Assembly (NCBI RefSeq): GCF_019331735.1
Contig: NZ_JAHBBH010000007.1
Location: 1 to 64,000, forward strand
DNA from: Bifidobacterium miconis
Lineage (GTDB): Bacteria; Actinomycetota; Actinomycetes; Actinomycetales; Bifidobacteriaceae
Direction: 5' to 3'
DNA length: 64,000 bases
Shown one piece after another: positions 55,637-63,577 of the stretch; positions within the stretch are counted from its first letter, which is position 1, and every line of letters starts with the position of its first letter. Below the pieces are notes generated by a model. That model was not told where the DNA came from and did no database searches. It worked only from the letters and a program-made list of their open reading frames with translations. Both the position numbers and the translations under genes were made by a program.

Positions 55637-55661
55637 ACGGACAACCCACAGGGTTGTCCGT
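55637..55661 (-). terminator. Hairpin after the ABC exporter operon (CCCACAGGG loop)
   Basis: ACGGACAACCC-ACA-GGGTTGTCCGT is a perfect 11-bp stem 29 bases past the exporter stop codon. Confidence 0.65.
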
Positions 55662-55689
55662 TTCACGGCTCAGCGACGAGGACGCTCCG

Positions 55690-57549
55690 TCAGCTGGTGA
55701 GCGAGAACTGGCTGTTGTAGAGGTTGGCGTAGAACCCGCCGGCCGCAAGCAGCTGTTCGTGAGTGCCGCGTTCGATCACGTCGCCGTGGTTCATGACGAG
55801 GATCATGTCGGCGTCGCGGATCGTGGAGAGGCGGTGCGCGATCACGAACGACGTGCGGCCGACGGTAAGCGCGTCCATGGCCTTCTGGATGAGTTCCTCG
55901 GTGCGCGTGTCAACCGACGAGGTCGCTTCGTCCAGAATCAGGATCGGCGCGTCCTGCACCATCGCGCGGGCGATGGTGAGCAGCTGCTTCTGACCGGCCG
56001 ACAGCGACGTGTTCTCGTCGAGCACCGTGTCGTATCCGTCAGGCAGCGACTGGATGTAATGGTCGAGTCCGACCGCGCGGCACGCCGCAACGATCTGCTC
56101 GTCGGTCACGCCCGGCTTGGAGTACGCGATGTTTTCGCGCACGGTGCCGCGGAACACCCACGTGTCCTGCAGCACCATGGAGAACTGGTCGTGCACGTTC
56201 CAGCGCGGCACGGACTTGGTGTCCACGCCGTCGATGGTGATGCGACCGCCGGCGATCTCGTAGAAGCGCATGAGCAGGTTGACCATCGTGGTTTTGCCCG
56301 CGCCGGTCGGTCCGACGATCGCGACCTTCTGCCCGGCCTTGACGGTCGCGGAGAAGTCGTTGATGATCGGCTTGCCCGGCTCGTACTCGAAGCGCACGTG
56401 GTCGAACTCGACGTCGCCGCGCACCGGCTGTCCCGCACCGTCCGCACGGTCCGCGCCGAGCAGCGCCGGCTTGTCGGACTCGTCGGCCATCTCCGGCTCC
56501 TCGAGGAAGCCGAACACGCGCTCGGACGCGGCGGCGCAGCGCTGCAGGTTCTGGAACGCCTGCGCGAACTGGCTGAGCGGCTGCGTGAACAGGCGGATGT
56601 ACATCATGAACGCCACGATCACGCCGAATTCGATCTGTCCGTCCATCGCGAGCGCCGCGCCGACCACGCACACGACCACGTAGCCGAAGTTGCCGACGAA
56701 CTGCATGAGCGGCATCATCAGACCGGACAGGAACTGCGACTTCCAGCCGGAGTCGTACAGGTCGGCGTTGTAGCGTTCGAAGCGGCGGATCGAATCGGCT
56801 TCGCCGTTGTACGCTTTGACGATGAGGTGCCCGGCGTACATTTCCTCGACGTGGCCGTTGACGTCGCCGAGCGCGGCCTGCTGGCGCGCGAAGTACTGCT
56901 GCGAGGCCTTCATGATCGCGCCCATGAGCACGAGTCCGAGCAGGCTGGAGCCGATCGCGCACAGCGCCATGATCCAGTTGTTCCAGAACATCATGACGAG
57001 CGCGCCGACGAACAGCGTGACGGACGTGATGAGCGAGCCGAGCGACTGGCCGAGTGTCTGACCGATCGCGTCGACGTCGTTGGTGATGCGGCTGAGCACG
57101 TCGCCGTAGCTGACCTTGTCGAAATAGCTGAGCGGCAGCTTGTTGATCTTCACGCTGATCGATTCGCGCAGCTGCTGGGCGGTGCGCTGCGTGACGTTCG
57201 CCATGAGCCAGCTCTGCAGGTAGCTGAGCAGCGCGTAGCCGACGTACAGCGCGACGAGCAGCCAGCCGATGCGGCCGACGGCGTCGAAGTCGATCGCGCC
57301 GGCGACCGGCTTGCCGTGGACGACGGCGGGCAGGCCCTTGGTGATTTCGTTGGTCATGTCCTTGAGTTTGTCCGGTCCGATGATTTGGAAGACGGTGCCG
57401 GCCGCGCCGAGGACGAGCGCGATGATGATGACGGGGATGTACTTGCGGCAGTAGTGGACGAGCTTGCCCATGGTTTTGCCGAAGTCCTGCGGTTTTTCTG
57501 TTGCGGATCCCGGGCCGCCGTGCGGTCCGCGTCCCATTGGTCCTGACAT
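55690..57549 (-). CDS. ABC multidrug-type exporter half-transporter B
   Basis: A 619-residue half of a heterodimeric exporter: six helices (residues ~35-330) followed by an ATPase with Walker A GPTGAGKTT, Q-loop MVLQDTWVF, signature LSAGQKQLLTIARAM, Walker B ILILDEATSSVD and switch FVIAHRLSTI. The Walker B glutamate is present (DEATS), so this half has the canonical catalytic site. A Gly/Pro-rich N-terminus (MSGPMGRGPHGGPG) precedes the membrane domain. It is the second ABC gene after the MarR gene, 173 bp behind its partner; that gap carries two dispersed hairpin elements. Confidence 0.92.
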   Translation of the reverse strand: MSGPMGRGPHGGPGSATEKPQDFGKTMGKLVHYCRKYIPVIIIALVLGAAGTVFQIIGPDKLKDMTNEITKGLPAVVHGKPVAGAIDFDAVGRIGWLLVALYVGYALLSYLQSWLMANVTQRTAQQLRESISVKINKLPLSYFDKVSYGDVLSRITNDVDAIGQTLGQSLGSLITSVTLFVGALVMMFWNNWIMALCAIGSSLLGLVLMGAIMKASQQYFARQQAALGDVNGHVEEMYAGHLIVKAYNGEADSIRRFERYNADLYDSGWKSQFLSGLMMPLMQFVGNFGYVVVCVVGAALAMDGQIEFGVIVAFMMYIRLFTQPLSQFAQAFQNLQRCAAASERVFGFLEEPEMADESDKPALLGADRADGAGQPVRGDVEFDHVRFEYEPGKPIINDFSATVKAGQKVAIVGPTGAGKTTMVNLLMRFYEIAGGRITIDGVDTKSVPRWNVHDQFSMVLQDTWVFRGTVRENIAYSKPGVTDEQIVAACRAVGLDHYIQSLPDGYDTVLDENTSLSAGQKQLLTIARAMVQDAPILILDEATSSVDTRTEELIQKAMDALTVGRTSFVIAHRLSTIRDADMILVMNHGDVIERGTHEQLLAAGGFYANLYNSQFSLTS

Positions 57550-57575
57550 GATATAAGTCCTTTCACGTTAATCTC

Positions 57576-57713
57576 GGCTCCCCTTGTCAGGGGAGCTGGC
57601 AGCCGAAGGCTGACTGAGGGGTAGTCAATGGTTATGGAACGCTTTGTTGCTTAACCACCTTCTCTCCCTCCGTCATCGCTACGCGATGCCACCTCCCTCG
57701 TCAGAGGGAGGCG
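57576..57713. repeat. Two different CCCCTCAG/AGCTCCCC-type elements between the ABC exporter genes
   Basis: The first (57576-57627) is GGCTCCCCTTGTCAGGGGAGC with inner hairpin AGCC-GAA-GGCT and CTGAGGGG. The second (57664-57713) is CTCCCTCCGTC with inner ATCGC-TAC-GCGAT and CACCTCCCTCGTCAGAGGGAGG, in the opposite orientation. They fill the gap between the two half-transporter genes. Confidence 0.65.
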
Positions 57714-57722
57714 AGGATAAGG

Positions 57723-59609
57723 TCAAGCGGTCAATTCGGTCTTGCTGAGTTGGGATTCGGCGATCTGGCGGTAGACGTCGCACGTGTCGAGCAGTTCGCG
57801 GTGCGTGCCCTGGCCGACCACGCGCCCGTCGTCGAGCACGACGATGCGGTCCGCGTTCATGATCGTGCCGATGCGCTGCGCGACGATCAGTTTGGTCGCG
57901 TCTTTCGCGTGTGCGGCGAGCGCGTCGCGCACGTTGCGGTCGGTCGCGAAGTCGAGCGCGCTGAACGAGTCGTCGAAGATCAGGATCTCCGGATTGCGGT
58001 AGACGGCGCGCGCGATCGATAGACGTTGCTTCTGCCCGCCGGACACGTTCGATCCGCCCTGCGCGATCGCCGAGTCGAACCCGTCGTCCATGCGCTCGAC
58101 GAACTCCGTCGCCTGCGCGACGTCGGCCGCTTCACGCACGCGTCGGCGTTCGTCGTCGGTCAGCTTGCCGTCGTGCGCCGCGTCGGCCGCGAGCTGCGCG
58201 GCTTCGCGCCGGCGTCCGGCCGCGGTGGACGTGTCCGCGAGCGCGACGCTCGCATCGTCCGCGCCGGACTTCCCCGGCCTGTCGCCGTAGCTGACGTTGC
58301 TTGTGACCGTGCCCTTGAACAGCACGGACTTCTGCGGCACGTAGCCGATGCGGTCACGCAGTGCGGTCAGGTTCCAGTCGCGCACGTCCACGCCGTCGAC
58401 GAGCACCTGCCCGGCAGACACGTCGTACAGTCGCGGCACGAGGTTGATCAGGCTCGTCTTGCCGGATCCGGTCGCGCCGATGAACGCGACGGTCTGGCCG
58501 TGCTTGGCTTCGAACGAGACGTGTTCGAGGATCGGCTCGCGCGAGTCGGGGTACGTGAAACTCACGTCGCGGAATTCGACGGTGCCGGTCTGGTTGCCGC
58601 CGATGCGCGCCACGTCGGCGGCCGTGTCGCGGCCGTTCGTGACGAGCGGGTCGGTGTCGAGCACTTCGAGCACGCGCTGGGCGGAGACGTCGGCGCGCGG
58701 CCAGAGCACGAACACCATGCTCATCATGAGGAAGCTCATGATGACCTGCACGGAATAGCTGGAGAAGACGACCATGTTGGAGAACACGGTGAGCTTGTCG
58801 GTGAGCGCGGCCGCGTCGATCAGGCTGGAGCCGATCCAGTAGACGGCGAGCATGAGGCCGTTCATCACGGTGTTCATGAGCGGCATCATCACGGCCATCG
58901 CGCGGTTGGTGAACAGCTGCGTGTCGGTGAGGTCCTTGTTGGCCTTGGTGAACTTGGCTTCCTGATAGTCCTCGGCGTTGTACGCGCGCACGACGCGCAG
59001 GCCGGTCAGGTTCTCGCGGGCGACGAGGTTGATGTTGTCGGTGAGCTGCTGCATCGCCTTGAATTTCGGCATAACGAGCGCCATCAGCACGACGATGGCG
59101 ACGAGCAGGATCACGACCGCAATGGCAGTAGCGAGAGTCCATTCGAAGCCGTCACCGGCGATTTTCATGATGGCCCAGACGGCCATGATCGGCGATTTGA
59201 CGATCATCTGCAGGCCCATCGTGATGAACATCTGGATTTGCGTGATGTCGTTGGTGGAACGCGTGATGAGGCTGGCGGTGGAGAAGCGGCTCATTTCGGC
59301 CGGGCCGAACGATTCGACCTTACGGAATTCGAGCGAGCGCAGGCGCTGGCCGAAGCTGGAGGCGACGCGCGCGGCGATGTAGCCGGTCACGACCGCGCAG
59401 GCGACCGAGCCGAGCGAGACGAGCAGCATCTTGCCGCCGGCGATCCAGATGTCGCGCATCTCGCTGCCGGGCGTTTCGACGAGCGTGGTGATGTCGGACA
59501 TGTAGTCGGGCAGTTCGAGGTCGAACCAGATCTGGCCGACGATGGTCACCAGGGCGATGAGCATCTGGCCTATCTCCGCTTTGGAGAGGTATTTCATGAT
59601 GCGAAGCAT
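57723..59609 (-). CDS. ABC multidrug-type exporter half-transporter A, with insertion in the ATPase domain
   Basis: A 628-residue exporter half, started at MLRIMKYLSKAEIG behind AAGGGGAACCGCA. Six helices are followed by the ATPase: Walker A GATGSGKTS, Q-loop GYVPQKSVLF, signature VSGGQKQRLSIARAV, Walker B EILIFDDSFSALD and switch LIVAQRIGTI. The usual catalytic glutamate after Walker B is aspartate (FDDSFS) and the H-switch histidine is glutamine, marking the degenerate site of a heterodimeric exporter. Between Q-loop and signature is an insertion of about 65 residues (GDRPGKSGADDASVALADTS to REAADVAQATEF) rich in Ala/Asp/Arg, absent from usual family members. It is paired with half-transporter B downstream and controlled by the MarR gene upstream. 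Confidence 0.92.
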   Translation of the reverse strand: MLRIMKYLSKAEIGQMLIALVTIVGQIWFDLELPDYMSDITTLVETPGSEMRDIWIAGGKMLLVSLGSVACAVVTGYIAARVASSFGQRLRSLEFRKVESFGPAEMSRFSTASLITRSTNDITQIQMFITMGLQMIVKSPIMAVWAIMKIAGDGFEWTLATAIAVVILLVAIVVLMALVMPKFKAMQQLTDNINLVARENLTGLRVVRAYNAEDYQEAKFTKANKDLTDTQLFTNRAMAVMMPLMNTVMNGLMLAVYWIGSSLIDAAALTDKLTVFSNMVVFSSYSVQVIMSFLMMSMVFVLWPRADVSAQRVLEVLDTDPLVTNGRDTAADVARIGGNQTGTVEFRDVSFTYPDSREPILEHVSFEAKHGQTVAFIGATGSGKTSLINLVPRLYDVSAGQVLVDGVDVRDWNLTALRDRIGYVPQKSVLFKGTVTSNVSYGDRPGKSGADDASVALADTSTAAGRRREAAQLAADAAHDGKLTDDERRRVREAADVAQATEFVERMDDGFDSAIAQGGSNVSGGQKQRLSIARAVYRNPEILIFDDSFSALDFATDRNVRDALAAHAKDATKLIVAQRIGTIMNADRIVVLDDGRVVGQGTHRELLDTCDVYRQIAESQLSKTELTA

Positions 59610-59686
59610 TGCGGTTCCCCTTGTAGTTGGTTGGTGGTTATCGGTCAAGCGGTTTGGCTATCCGCGTGGTGTTCCCCTCATCTCGG

Positions 59687-59735
59687 TGCCCCCTTGTCAG
59701 GGGAGCTGGCTCGCGGAGCGAGGCTGAGGGGCAGT
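59687..59735. repeat. CCCCTCAG/AGCTCCCC dispersed element upstream of the exporter genes
   Basis: CCCCCTTGTCAGGGGAGCTGGC followed by inner hairpin TCGC-GGA-GCGA and CTGAGGGGCAGTC, close in sequence to the 57.58-kb copy except in the inner stem. Confidence 0.6.
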
Positions 59736-59791
59736 CGGACCCATTGCGAGAGAGTCTGAACACCACCCGATTAGTTTCTAGTCTCAAATTA

Positions 59792-59804
59792 CTTACAGTG
59801 TAAG
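59792..59804. promoter_or_regulatory. Possible MarR operator upstream of the ABC exporter genes
   Basis: CTTACAGTGTAAG is a perfect 13-bp palindrome in an AT-rich patch about 185 bp before the exporter start. A related sequence, TTACTGTAAAC, lies about 85 bp upstream of the marR gene, so one regulator may bind both. Confidence 0.45.
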
Positions 59805-59855
59805 GTATTGCATATGAATCTGTGCGTTTCCTGAGAATCCAGCCCTCGCGCGTTC

Positions 59856-59913
59856 CCGCGTGGCGGAAATGGCTCGCTGACGCGTACGTCAGCGAGCCAT
59901 TTCCGCCACGCGG
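59856..59913. terminator. GGCGGAAA-GCTCGCTGA palindrome (copy c) after the MarR gene
   Basis: A perfect 27-bp inverted repeat around CGTA, with AAATG where copy a has AAAACG, lies 36 bases past the marR stop codon. It probably separates marR from the exporter genes. Confidence 0.7.
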
Positions 59914-59948
59914 GGTCGAGCCCGTCACCACGCGAGACGGGGCGGGCG

Positions 59949-60437
59949 CTACGCCTGATTCTCGCCGCCCTCGAACGCCTTGCGAACCTCTTCGGGAGTC
60001 GGGCGCGGCTGGCCGGGTCGGCAGATCGACATGTACGTCACAAACTCACGCGACAGGTCGACGAACTCGCGCGTGCGCCGCTCGCCCATCTGCGAGAAGA
60101 TCCAGCAGACCGCGTCGCGCAACTCCTCCATGTCCTTCCGGCCGCGCTCGCGCCCGGCATCGGTCAGGTTCACAAGCACCACACGACGATCGTCAGGGTC
60201 GACTTCGCGCGTGATCAGACCTTTTTTCTCCATGGCGGACAGCAACGTGGAAACGCGGCCGGTAGTCGCGTTGAGCGCAACGGCCAGCTGCGACGGCGTC
60301 ATCGTGCCATGATGGGCGAGCTGACGGATCGCGAACAGCTCGCCCTGCGAGCCGCGCGACAATTCGCGCTGCATGTCGGAACGATGACACCACGCGGTGC
60401 GCCACAGCTCGTCGACGGCCTCCTGCTCGAATCCCAT
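59949..60437 (-). CDS. MarR-family transcriptional regulator
   Basis: A 162-residue MarR protein, started at MGFEQEAVDELWRTAW, seven bases after GAGGAG; earlier ATGs overlap that ribosome binding site. The winged helix is LAHHGTMTPSQLAVALNATTGRVSTLLSAMEKKGLITREVDPDDRRVVLVNLTDAGRE, including the DxRxxxxxLT wing motif. It lies upstream of, and in the same direction as, the ABC exporter genes, the usual arrangement for drug-responsive MarR-exporter operons in bifidobacteria. Confidence 0.92.
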   Translation of the reverse strand: MGFEQEAVDELWRTAWCHRSDMQRELSRGSQGELFAIRQLAHHGTMTPSQLAVALNATTGRVSTLLSAMEKKGLITREVDPDDRRVVLVNLTDAGRERGRKDMEELRDAVCWIFSQMGERRTREFVDLSREFVTYMSICRPGQPRPTPEEVRKAFEGGENQA

Positions 60438-60803
60438 GTGCATGCTCCTCGCCACGTACGGCAACAACGAACGTCGTCTTTCCGACGTTGCATATCATAA
60501 TATCTCACACTATAAACAATTCATTACTGTAAACTATTTCGGCGAATTGTCGGCCGCGACGCAACCCGACGATGGCAGTGCGGCGCCTTCCCGACCATCC
60601 GCCCCACAAGCACCCCCGCACCGCGCACGCGCTCAATAGGCGGCGGGTCGACCGAGCGCGCGGGAAGTCGCCGAATCGCGATGCCGCCCACTGTTGCGCG
60701 AAGATCGCGGTTCGACCCAGCAAAGCCCGAACCATCAGGACCCCTGACGCCACTCCTACGACACGCGACACATAGGATGGCAATTTGGACGATCGTACCA
60801 AAA

Positions 60804-60824
60804 CTTGACCCGTGCGGACTCAAG
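60804..60824. promoter_or_regulatory. Second HAIR-like HspR box, upstream of the 52-residue protein gene
   Basis: CTTGACC-CGTGCGG-ACTCAAG matches the HAIR consensus CTTGAGT-N7-ACTCAAG at 12 of 14 positions, with one perfect half-site, equal to the dnaK box. TTGACC within it could serve as a -35. The 568-bp gap from marR to the small gene contains this box, the marR promoter region and no other convincing gene. Confidence 0.6.
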
Positions 60825-61005
60825 TAAATTATCCAGTTTGCCATGTTTGCGTTAACGCCACGCCCGGAGAAGTGTGACCTGCCTTACAGTAACGGGTGTA
60901 TCATAGGCATCTCAACATATGACCGATATACTGAATAGTGACGTTGGCAAAGCAGTTAGCGCCGGCGGAGACGCCTGAGGAGAAGGCCCAGAGAAGGGGA
61001 AGATT

Positions 61006-61164
61006 ATGAACACGATAGGAATACCGATACGTAGCCTGTGCAGCATAGCCGGATGCGGACACGAAGCCGAGGAATACGGTATGTGCGGAGAGCATTTCAC
61101 CTCCGCTCTGGTGCACGGTGCATTCCAGTACCACCACACCAACGCACGTCCGCTGCATCACTGA
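61006..61164 (+). CDS. 52-residue Cys/His-rich mini-protein, possibly zinc-binding
   Basis: A small ORF beginning MNTIGIPIRSLCSIAGCGHEA behind a strong AGAAGGGGAAG ribosome binding site and ending HH. Cysteines 12, 17 and 27 and histidine 30 form CxxxxC-x9-CxxH, resembling the CxxxGCxxxxxxxGxCxxHY treble-clef-like zinc motif found in small actinobacterial and phage proteins. The C-terminal 20 residues are His-rich (FQYHHTNARPLHH). A strong terminator follows 27 bases later and a HAIR-like box lies 180 bp upstream, so it looks like a self-contained, perhaps heat-shock-controlled, unit. Function is unknown. Confidence 0.65.
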   Translation: MNTIGIPIRSLCSIAGCGHEAEEYGMCGEHFTSALVHGAFQYHHTNARPLHH

Positions 61165-61190
61165 GTCGCGGTTCGTTCTTTCTTGTATGA

Positions 61191-61239
61191 CGGCGGCTGC
61201 CGATCGGAAACATAACATCCGACCGACAGCCGCCGTTTT
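61191..61239 (+). terminator. Rho-independent terminator of the mini-protein gene
   Basis: CGGCGGCTGCCGATCGG pairs with CCGACCGACAGCCGCCG (one mismatch) and is followed by TTTTG on the plus strand. Confidence 0.8.
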
Positions 61240-61379
61240 GCAATCCGGCATTCGCCCGGACGCAGTCGAGACGAACCGCTCAAAACTGCTCAAAACTCCC
61301 TACGACTCCATATGCTCCAGCCCATACCCTCATCAATCTCTTTTTGCGTGACATCGGCGATACAATCCGCACGTTCCTA

Positions 61380-61423
61380 GCGGTAATGTCACGCTGAATC
61401 CTCCGCCAGCGTGACATTGCCGC
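61380..61423 (-). terminator. Long hairpin past the aldo/keto reductase gene
   Basis: Arms GCGGTAATGTCACGCTG and CAGCGTGACATTGCCGC pair with one mismatch around ten bases, between the convergent mini-protein and reductase genes. The rest of the 388-bp gap holds nothing recognisable. Confidence 0.6.
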
Positions 61424-61552
61424 CACTTACGGACTCCTACTGAGGGAAGATGTAACGCAACGATACCGTTTACGCGGCATCGCATCGCTCGTGCTCTGTC
61501 GGACCGGATGCAATGGGTACGAACTGCCCTTCACATTAAGCCCGACAGAACA

Positions 61553-62680
61553 CTAGCCGAGCGCAGCAAGCTCTTCGGGAGTGAGATGCAGATCGATCGC
61601 AGCAAAGGAATCGTTGATTTCGTGCGGGTTGCGGGCGCTGGGGATCGTGAAGAGGTGATCATAGCGAGTCAGCTCCCACGCGAGCACGACGCGCTGGTAG
61701 GAGACGCCGCGGGCGGCAGCCACCTTGCGGAACGGGTCGTAGGCGGTCTGATCGAACGGATCGAGAAAGCCGCCGAGCGGCGACCAGCACACGAAATCAA
61801 TCCCGAGTTCGGCGCAGTGCGCCATCGTATGCTCCGGATCGGGGTGCGACGGGGAAAATTGGTTCTGCACGGCGATCAGCCCGTCCCCGAGAATCTCCCG
61901 GGCCGTGTCGATCTGCGCGTTGTCCACGCGGGAAATGCCGGCATAGCGAATCACGCCCTCGTCCAGCAGCGTCCTGAGCGCGCCCATCTGGTCCTCGTAC
62001 GGCACGGCCGGATCAGGACCGTGCGAATACAACAGGTCGAGCGCGTCGACGCCGAGCCGCATCGCCGACTCCTTCGCGTCGCGGATCATCGTCTCCGGGC
62101 GCGAATCAGCCATCCATCCGTACCGGCTGCCGGCCGCCTGCAGCCGTTGGCGATCGGACGCGTCGGCGGTGGCGTCGACATTGCCGTTGCGGTCATCGTC
62201 GCGCGCATCGCAGTCATAGTGCATGTCACGACTGTCATGGTCGACTGTCGGGTGCGCATCATCCTGCACCGCATCGGACGCAGCCGTCGGCTCGGCCGCC
62301 ACGGCTGCGTCGATCGTGCGGCGATAACCCGTTTTCGTGGCGACCAAAACTTCGTCGCGCGGACCGTCCCAACTGGCGAGCGCATCACGCACCAGCGTCT
62401 CGCCGTAACCGAAATCGGTAGAAACGCCGGTGCCGTCCGCTCCCGGAGCGGTCGGCAGATAATACGACCACGCGGTGTCGAGATAGCGCACGCCCGCGTC
62501 GAGCGCGGCGTGAATCGTGCCGATCGCGGTCGCGCGGTCCGGGCGCCCCTCGATCGCGAGTGCCATCGTGCCCATGCCGAGCCGCGGAATACGATGACCC
62601 GCGAAATCGACCGTATGAGCAAAATCCGCGGGACCAGTGGAATCAGTACTATGCTGCAATGCCGTCATACCGCCCATCAT
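61553..62680 (-). CDS. Aldo/keto reductase with an insertion
   Basis: A 375-residue NAD(P)H-dependent oxidoreductase of the AKR superfamily. The (beta/alpha)8 signature is seen in IPRLGMGTMALAI, the catalytic Asp and Tyr in YLDTAWSYY, Lys in VATKTGY, and His in LDLLYSHGPDP; downstream are GISRVDNAQ and FVCWSPLGGFLDPF. Between the lysine strand and RPETMIRDAKESAMRLG there is an acidic insertion of roughly 60 residues (AASDAVQDDAHPTVDHD to ADASDRQRLQ), which normal members lack. The start is uncertain: MMGGMTALQ or the internal MTALQHS. It is divergent from the thiamine leader. The substrate is unknown. Confidence 0.87.
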   Translation of the reverse strand: MMGGMTALQHSTDSTGPADFAHTVDFAGHRIPRLGMGTMALAIEGRPDRATAIGTIHAALDAGVRYLDTAWSYYLPTAPGADGTGVSTDFGYGETLVRDALASWDGPRDEVLVATKTGYRRTIDAAVAAEPTAASDAVQDDAHPTVDHDSRDMHYDCDARDDDRNGNVDATADASDRQRLQAAGSRYGWMADSRPETMIRDAKESAMRLGVDALDLLYSHGPDPAVPYEDQMGALRTLLDEGVIRYAGISRVDNAQIDTAREILGDGLIAVQNQFSPSHPDPEHTMAHCAELGIDFVCWSPLGGFLDPFDQTAYDPFRKVAAARGVSYQRVVLAWELTRYDHLFTIPSARNPHEINDSFAAIDLHLTPEELAALG

Positions 62681-62708
62681 GTCACACCCCGGGGCCTATG
62701 ATGGACAT

Positions 62709-62801
62709 GCAACCGAACGGGAGCCCGGATGGGCTGAGAGGAAGTCGCGAGCTTCGACCGTCAACTTGATGCGGGTAATGCCGCCGTAAGGAAACGGGTT
62801 G
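62709..62801 (+). ncRNA. TPP riboswitch (THI element)
   Basis: The conserved core GGGCTGAGAGG and GATGCGGGTAATGCCGCCGT is present with the intervening arm, and AACCG/CGGGTT closes the P1 stem. A TATGAT -10 lies at 62696. It senses thiamine pyrophosphate and represses the downstream thiS-thiG genes. Confidence 0.93.
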
Positions 62802-63287
62802 TTTCGCCGCAACAGCGCGGCGGTTCGCGATATTCTCCAGCTCATTCGACCATGACCGTTTGTCCGTCTGATCGGCGCGACATTCGCACGGTTCCGACGT
62901 GCGCGGACTCGTCACCGACGCATGGCACGGATCCGACGGCAAGCCCGCGGCGGCATGTCCACAGACGTGCCGCTCGCAACGCAACCGTGGACACGACTGC
63001 GGACGCGACCGACCAGCAGGCGCATGGGATTCCGGCGGGCTGCGACGACAACTGAAGAACAACAGAACAACAACTAGTGGTACTTGCACAAGGGTCATGA
63101 AGGGGCGCACCACCTTACAGGGTACGGCTGCTTCAGCGACCCTTTTTTCGTGGCGCCCGGCCGTGGTCCCGGCGGTTCCACGGACGCACGGCCTCGGTGC
63201 CGCGCGTCCGGGACCGAATGCCGCGCGAGCGGGCAAAGCACCCGGAACCATACCCAGAAAGCCAACCCGGAAGAGGAAGGGGAACCG
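62802..63287 (+). other. Long leader between the TPP riboswitch and thiS
   Basis: This 486-base stretch has no convincing gene: ORFs in several frames lack ribosome binding sites and recognisable sequence. At 63118-63152 a hairpin built from GGGT...GCTG-CTT-CAGC...ACCC is followed by TTTTTT, a probable intrinsic terminator through which the riboswitch may act, although it is about 320 bases away from the aptamer. Confidence 0.6.
63118..63152 (+). terminator. Probable attenuator terminator in the thiamine leader
   Basis: GGGT/ACCC and GCTG/CAGC stems are separated by small internal loops and followed by six T residues. It is the only U-tract terminator between the aptamer and thiS. Confidence 0.5.
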
Positions 63288-63482
63288 ATGATCGTCAACG
63301 GTCAGGAGGAAACGCTCGACGAGCCGATCAGCGTCGCCGATCTGCTCGAGCGCAAGGGACTCAGGGCGGCACGCGTCGCCGTCGAGCTGAACGGGGCGAT
63401 CGTGCCGCGGGCCAAGCGCGCGGAGACGATGCTCAAGGGCACCGACACCCTGGAGATCGTCACGTTCGTGCAGGGCGGCTGA
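63288..63482 (+). CDS. thiS: Sulfur carrier protein ThiS
   Basis: A 64-residue ubiquitin-like protein ending in VTFVQGG; the C-terminal Gly-Gly is thiocarboxylated and passes sulfur to the thiazole ring. The pattern [25 protein letters not shown] and [12 protein letters not shown] is typical. It starts after AGAGGAAGGGGAACCG, a strong ribosome binding site, lies under the TPP riboswitch and is followed by thiG after 95 bp. Confidence 0.95.
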   Translation: MIVNGQEETLDEPISVADLLERKGLRAARVAVELNGAIVPRAKRAETMLKGTDTLEIVTFVQGG

Positions 63483-63577
63483 GGCCGCGCGCCGCCGGAC
63501 GCATGGCGACGGACGGGCAATCCGCATCACACCAATCTCACACCGATCTCAATAAGTCTCAATACAAAGGAGTAACC

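Noticed and set aside
60505..60844. Minus-strand ORFs of about 100 codons upstream of marR
   Set aside because: No ribosome binding site, no recognisable sequence, and they cover the HAIR-like box and promoter DNA.
60843..60938. A 31-codon plus-strand ORF between the HAIR-like box and the mini-protein gene
   Set aside because: It lacks a ribosome binding site and any family feature; it could at most be an untranslated leader.
62682..63530. ORFs in the thiamine leader on both strands
   Set aside because: They run across the TPP riboswitch or thiS, have no ribosome binding sites and no family resemblance.
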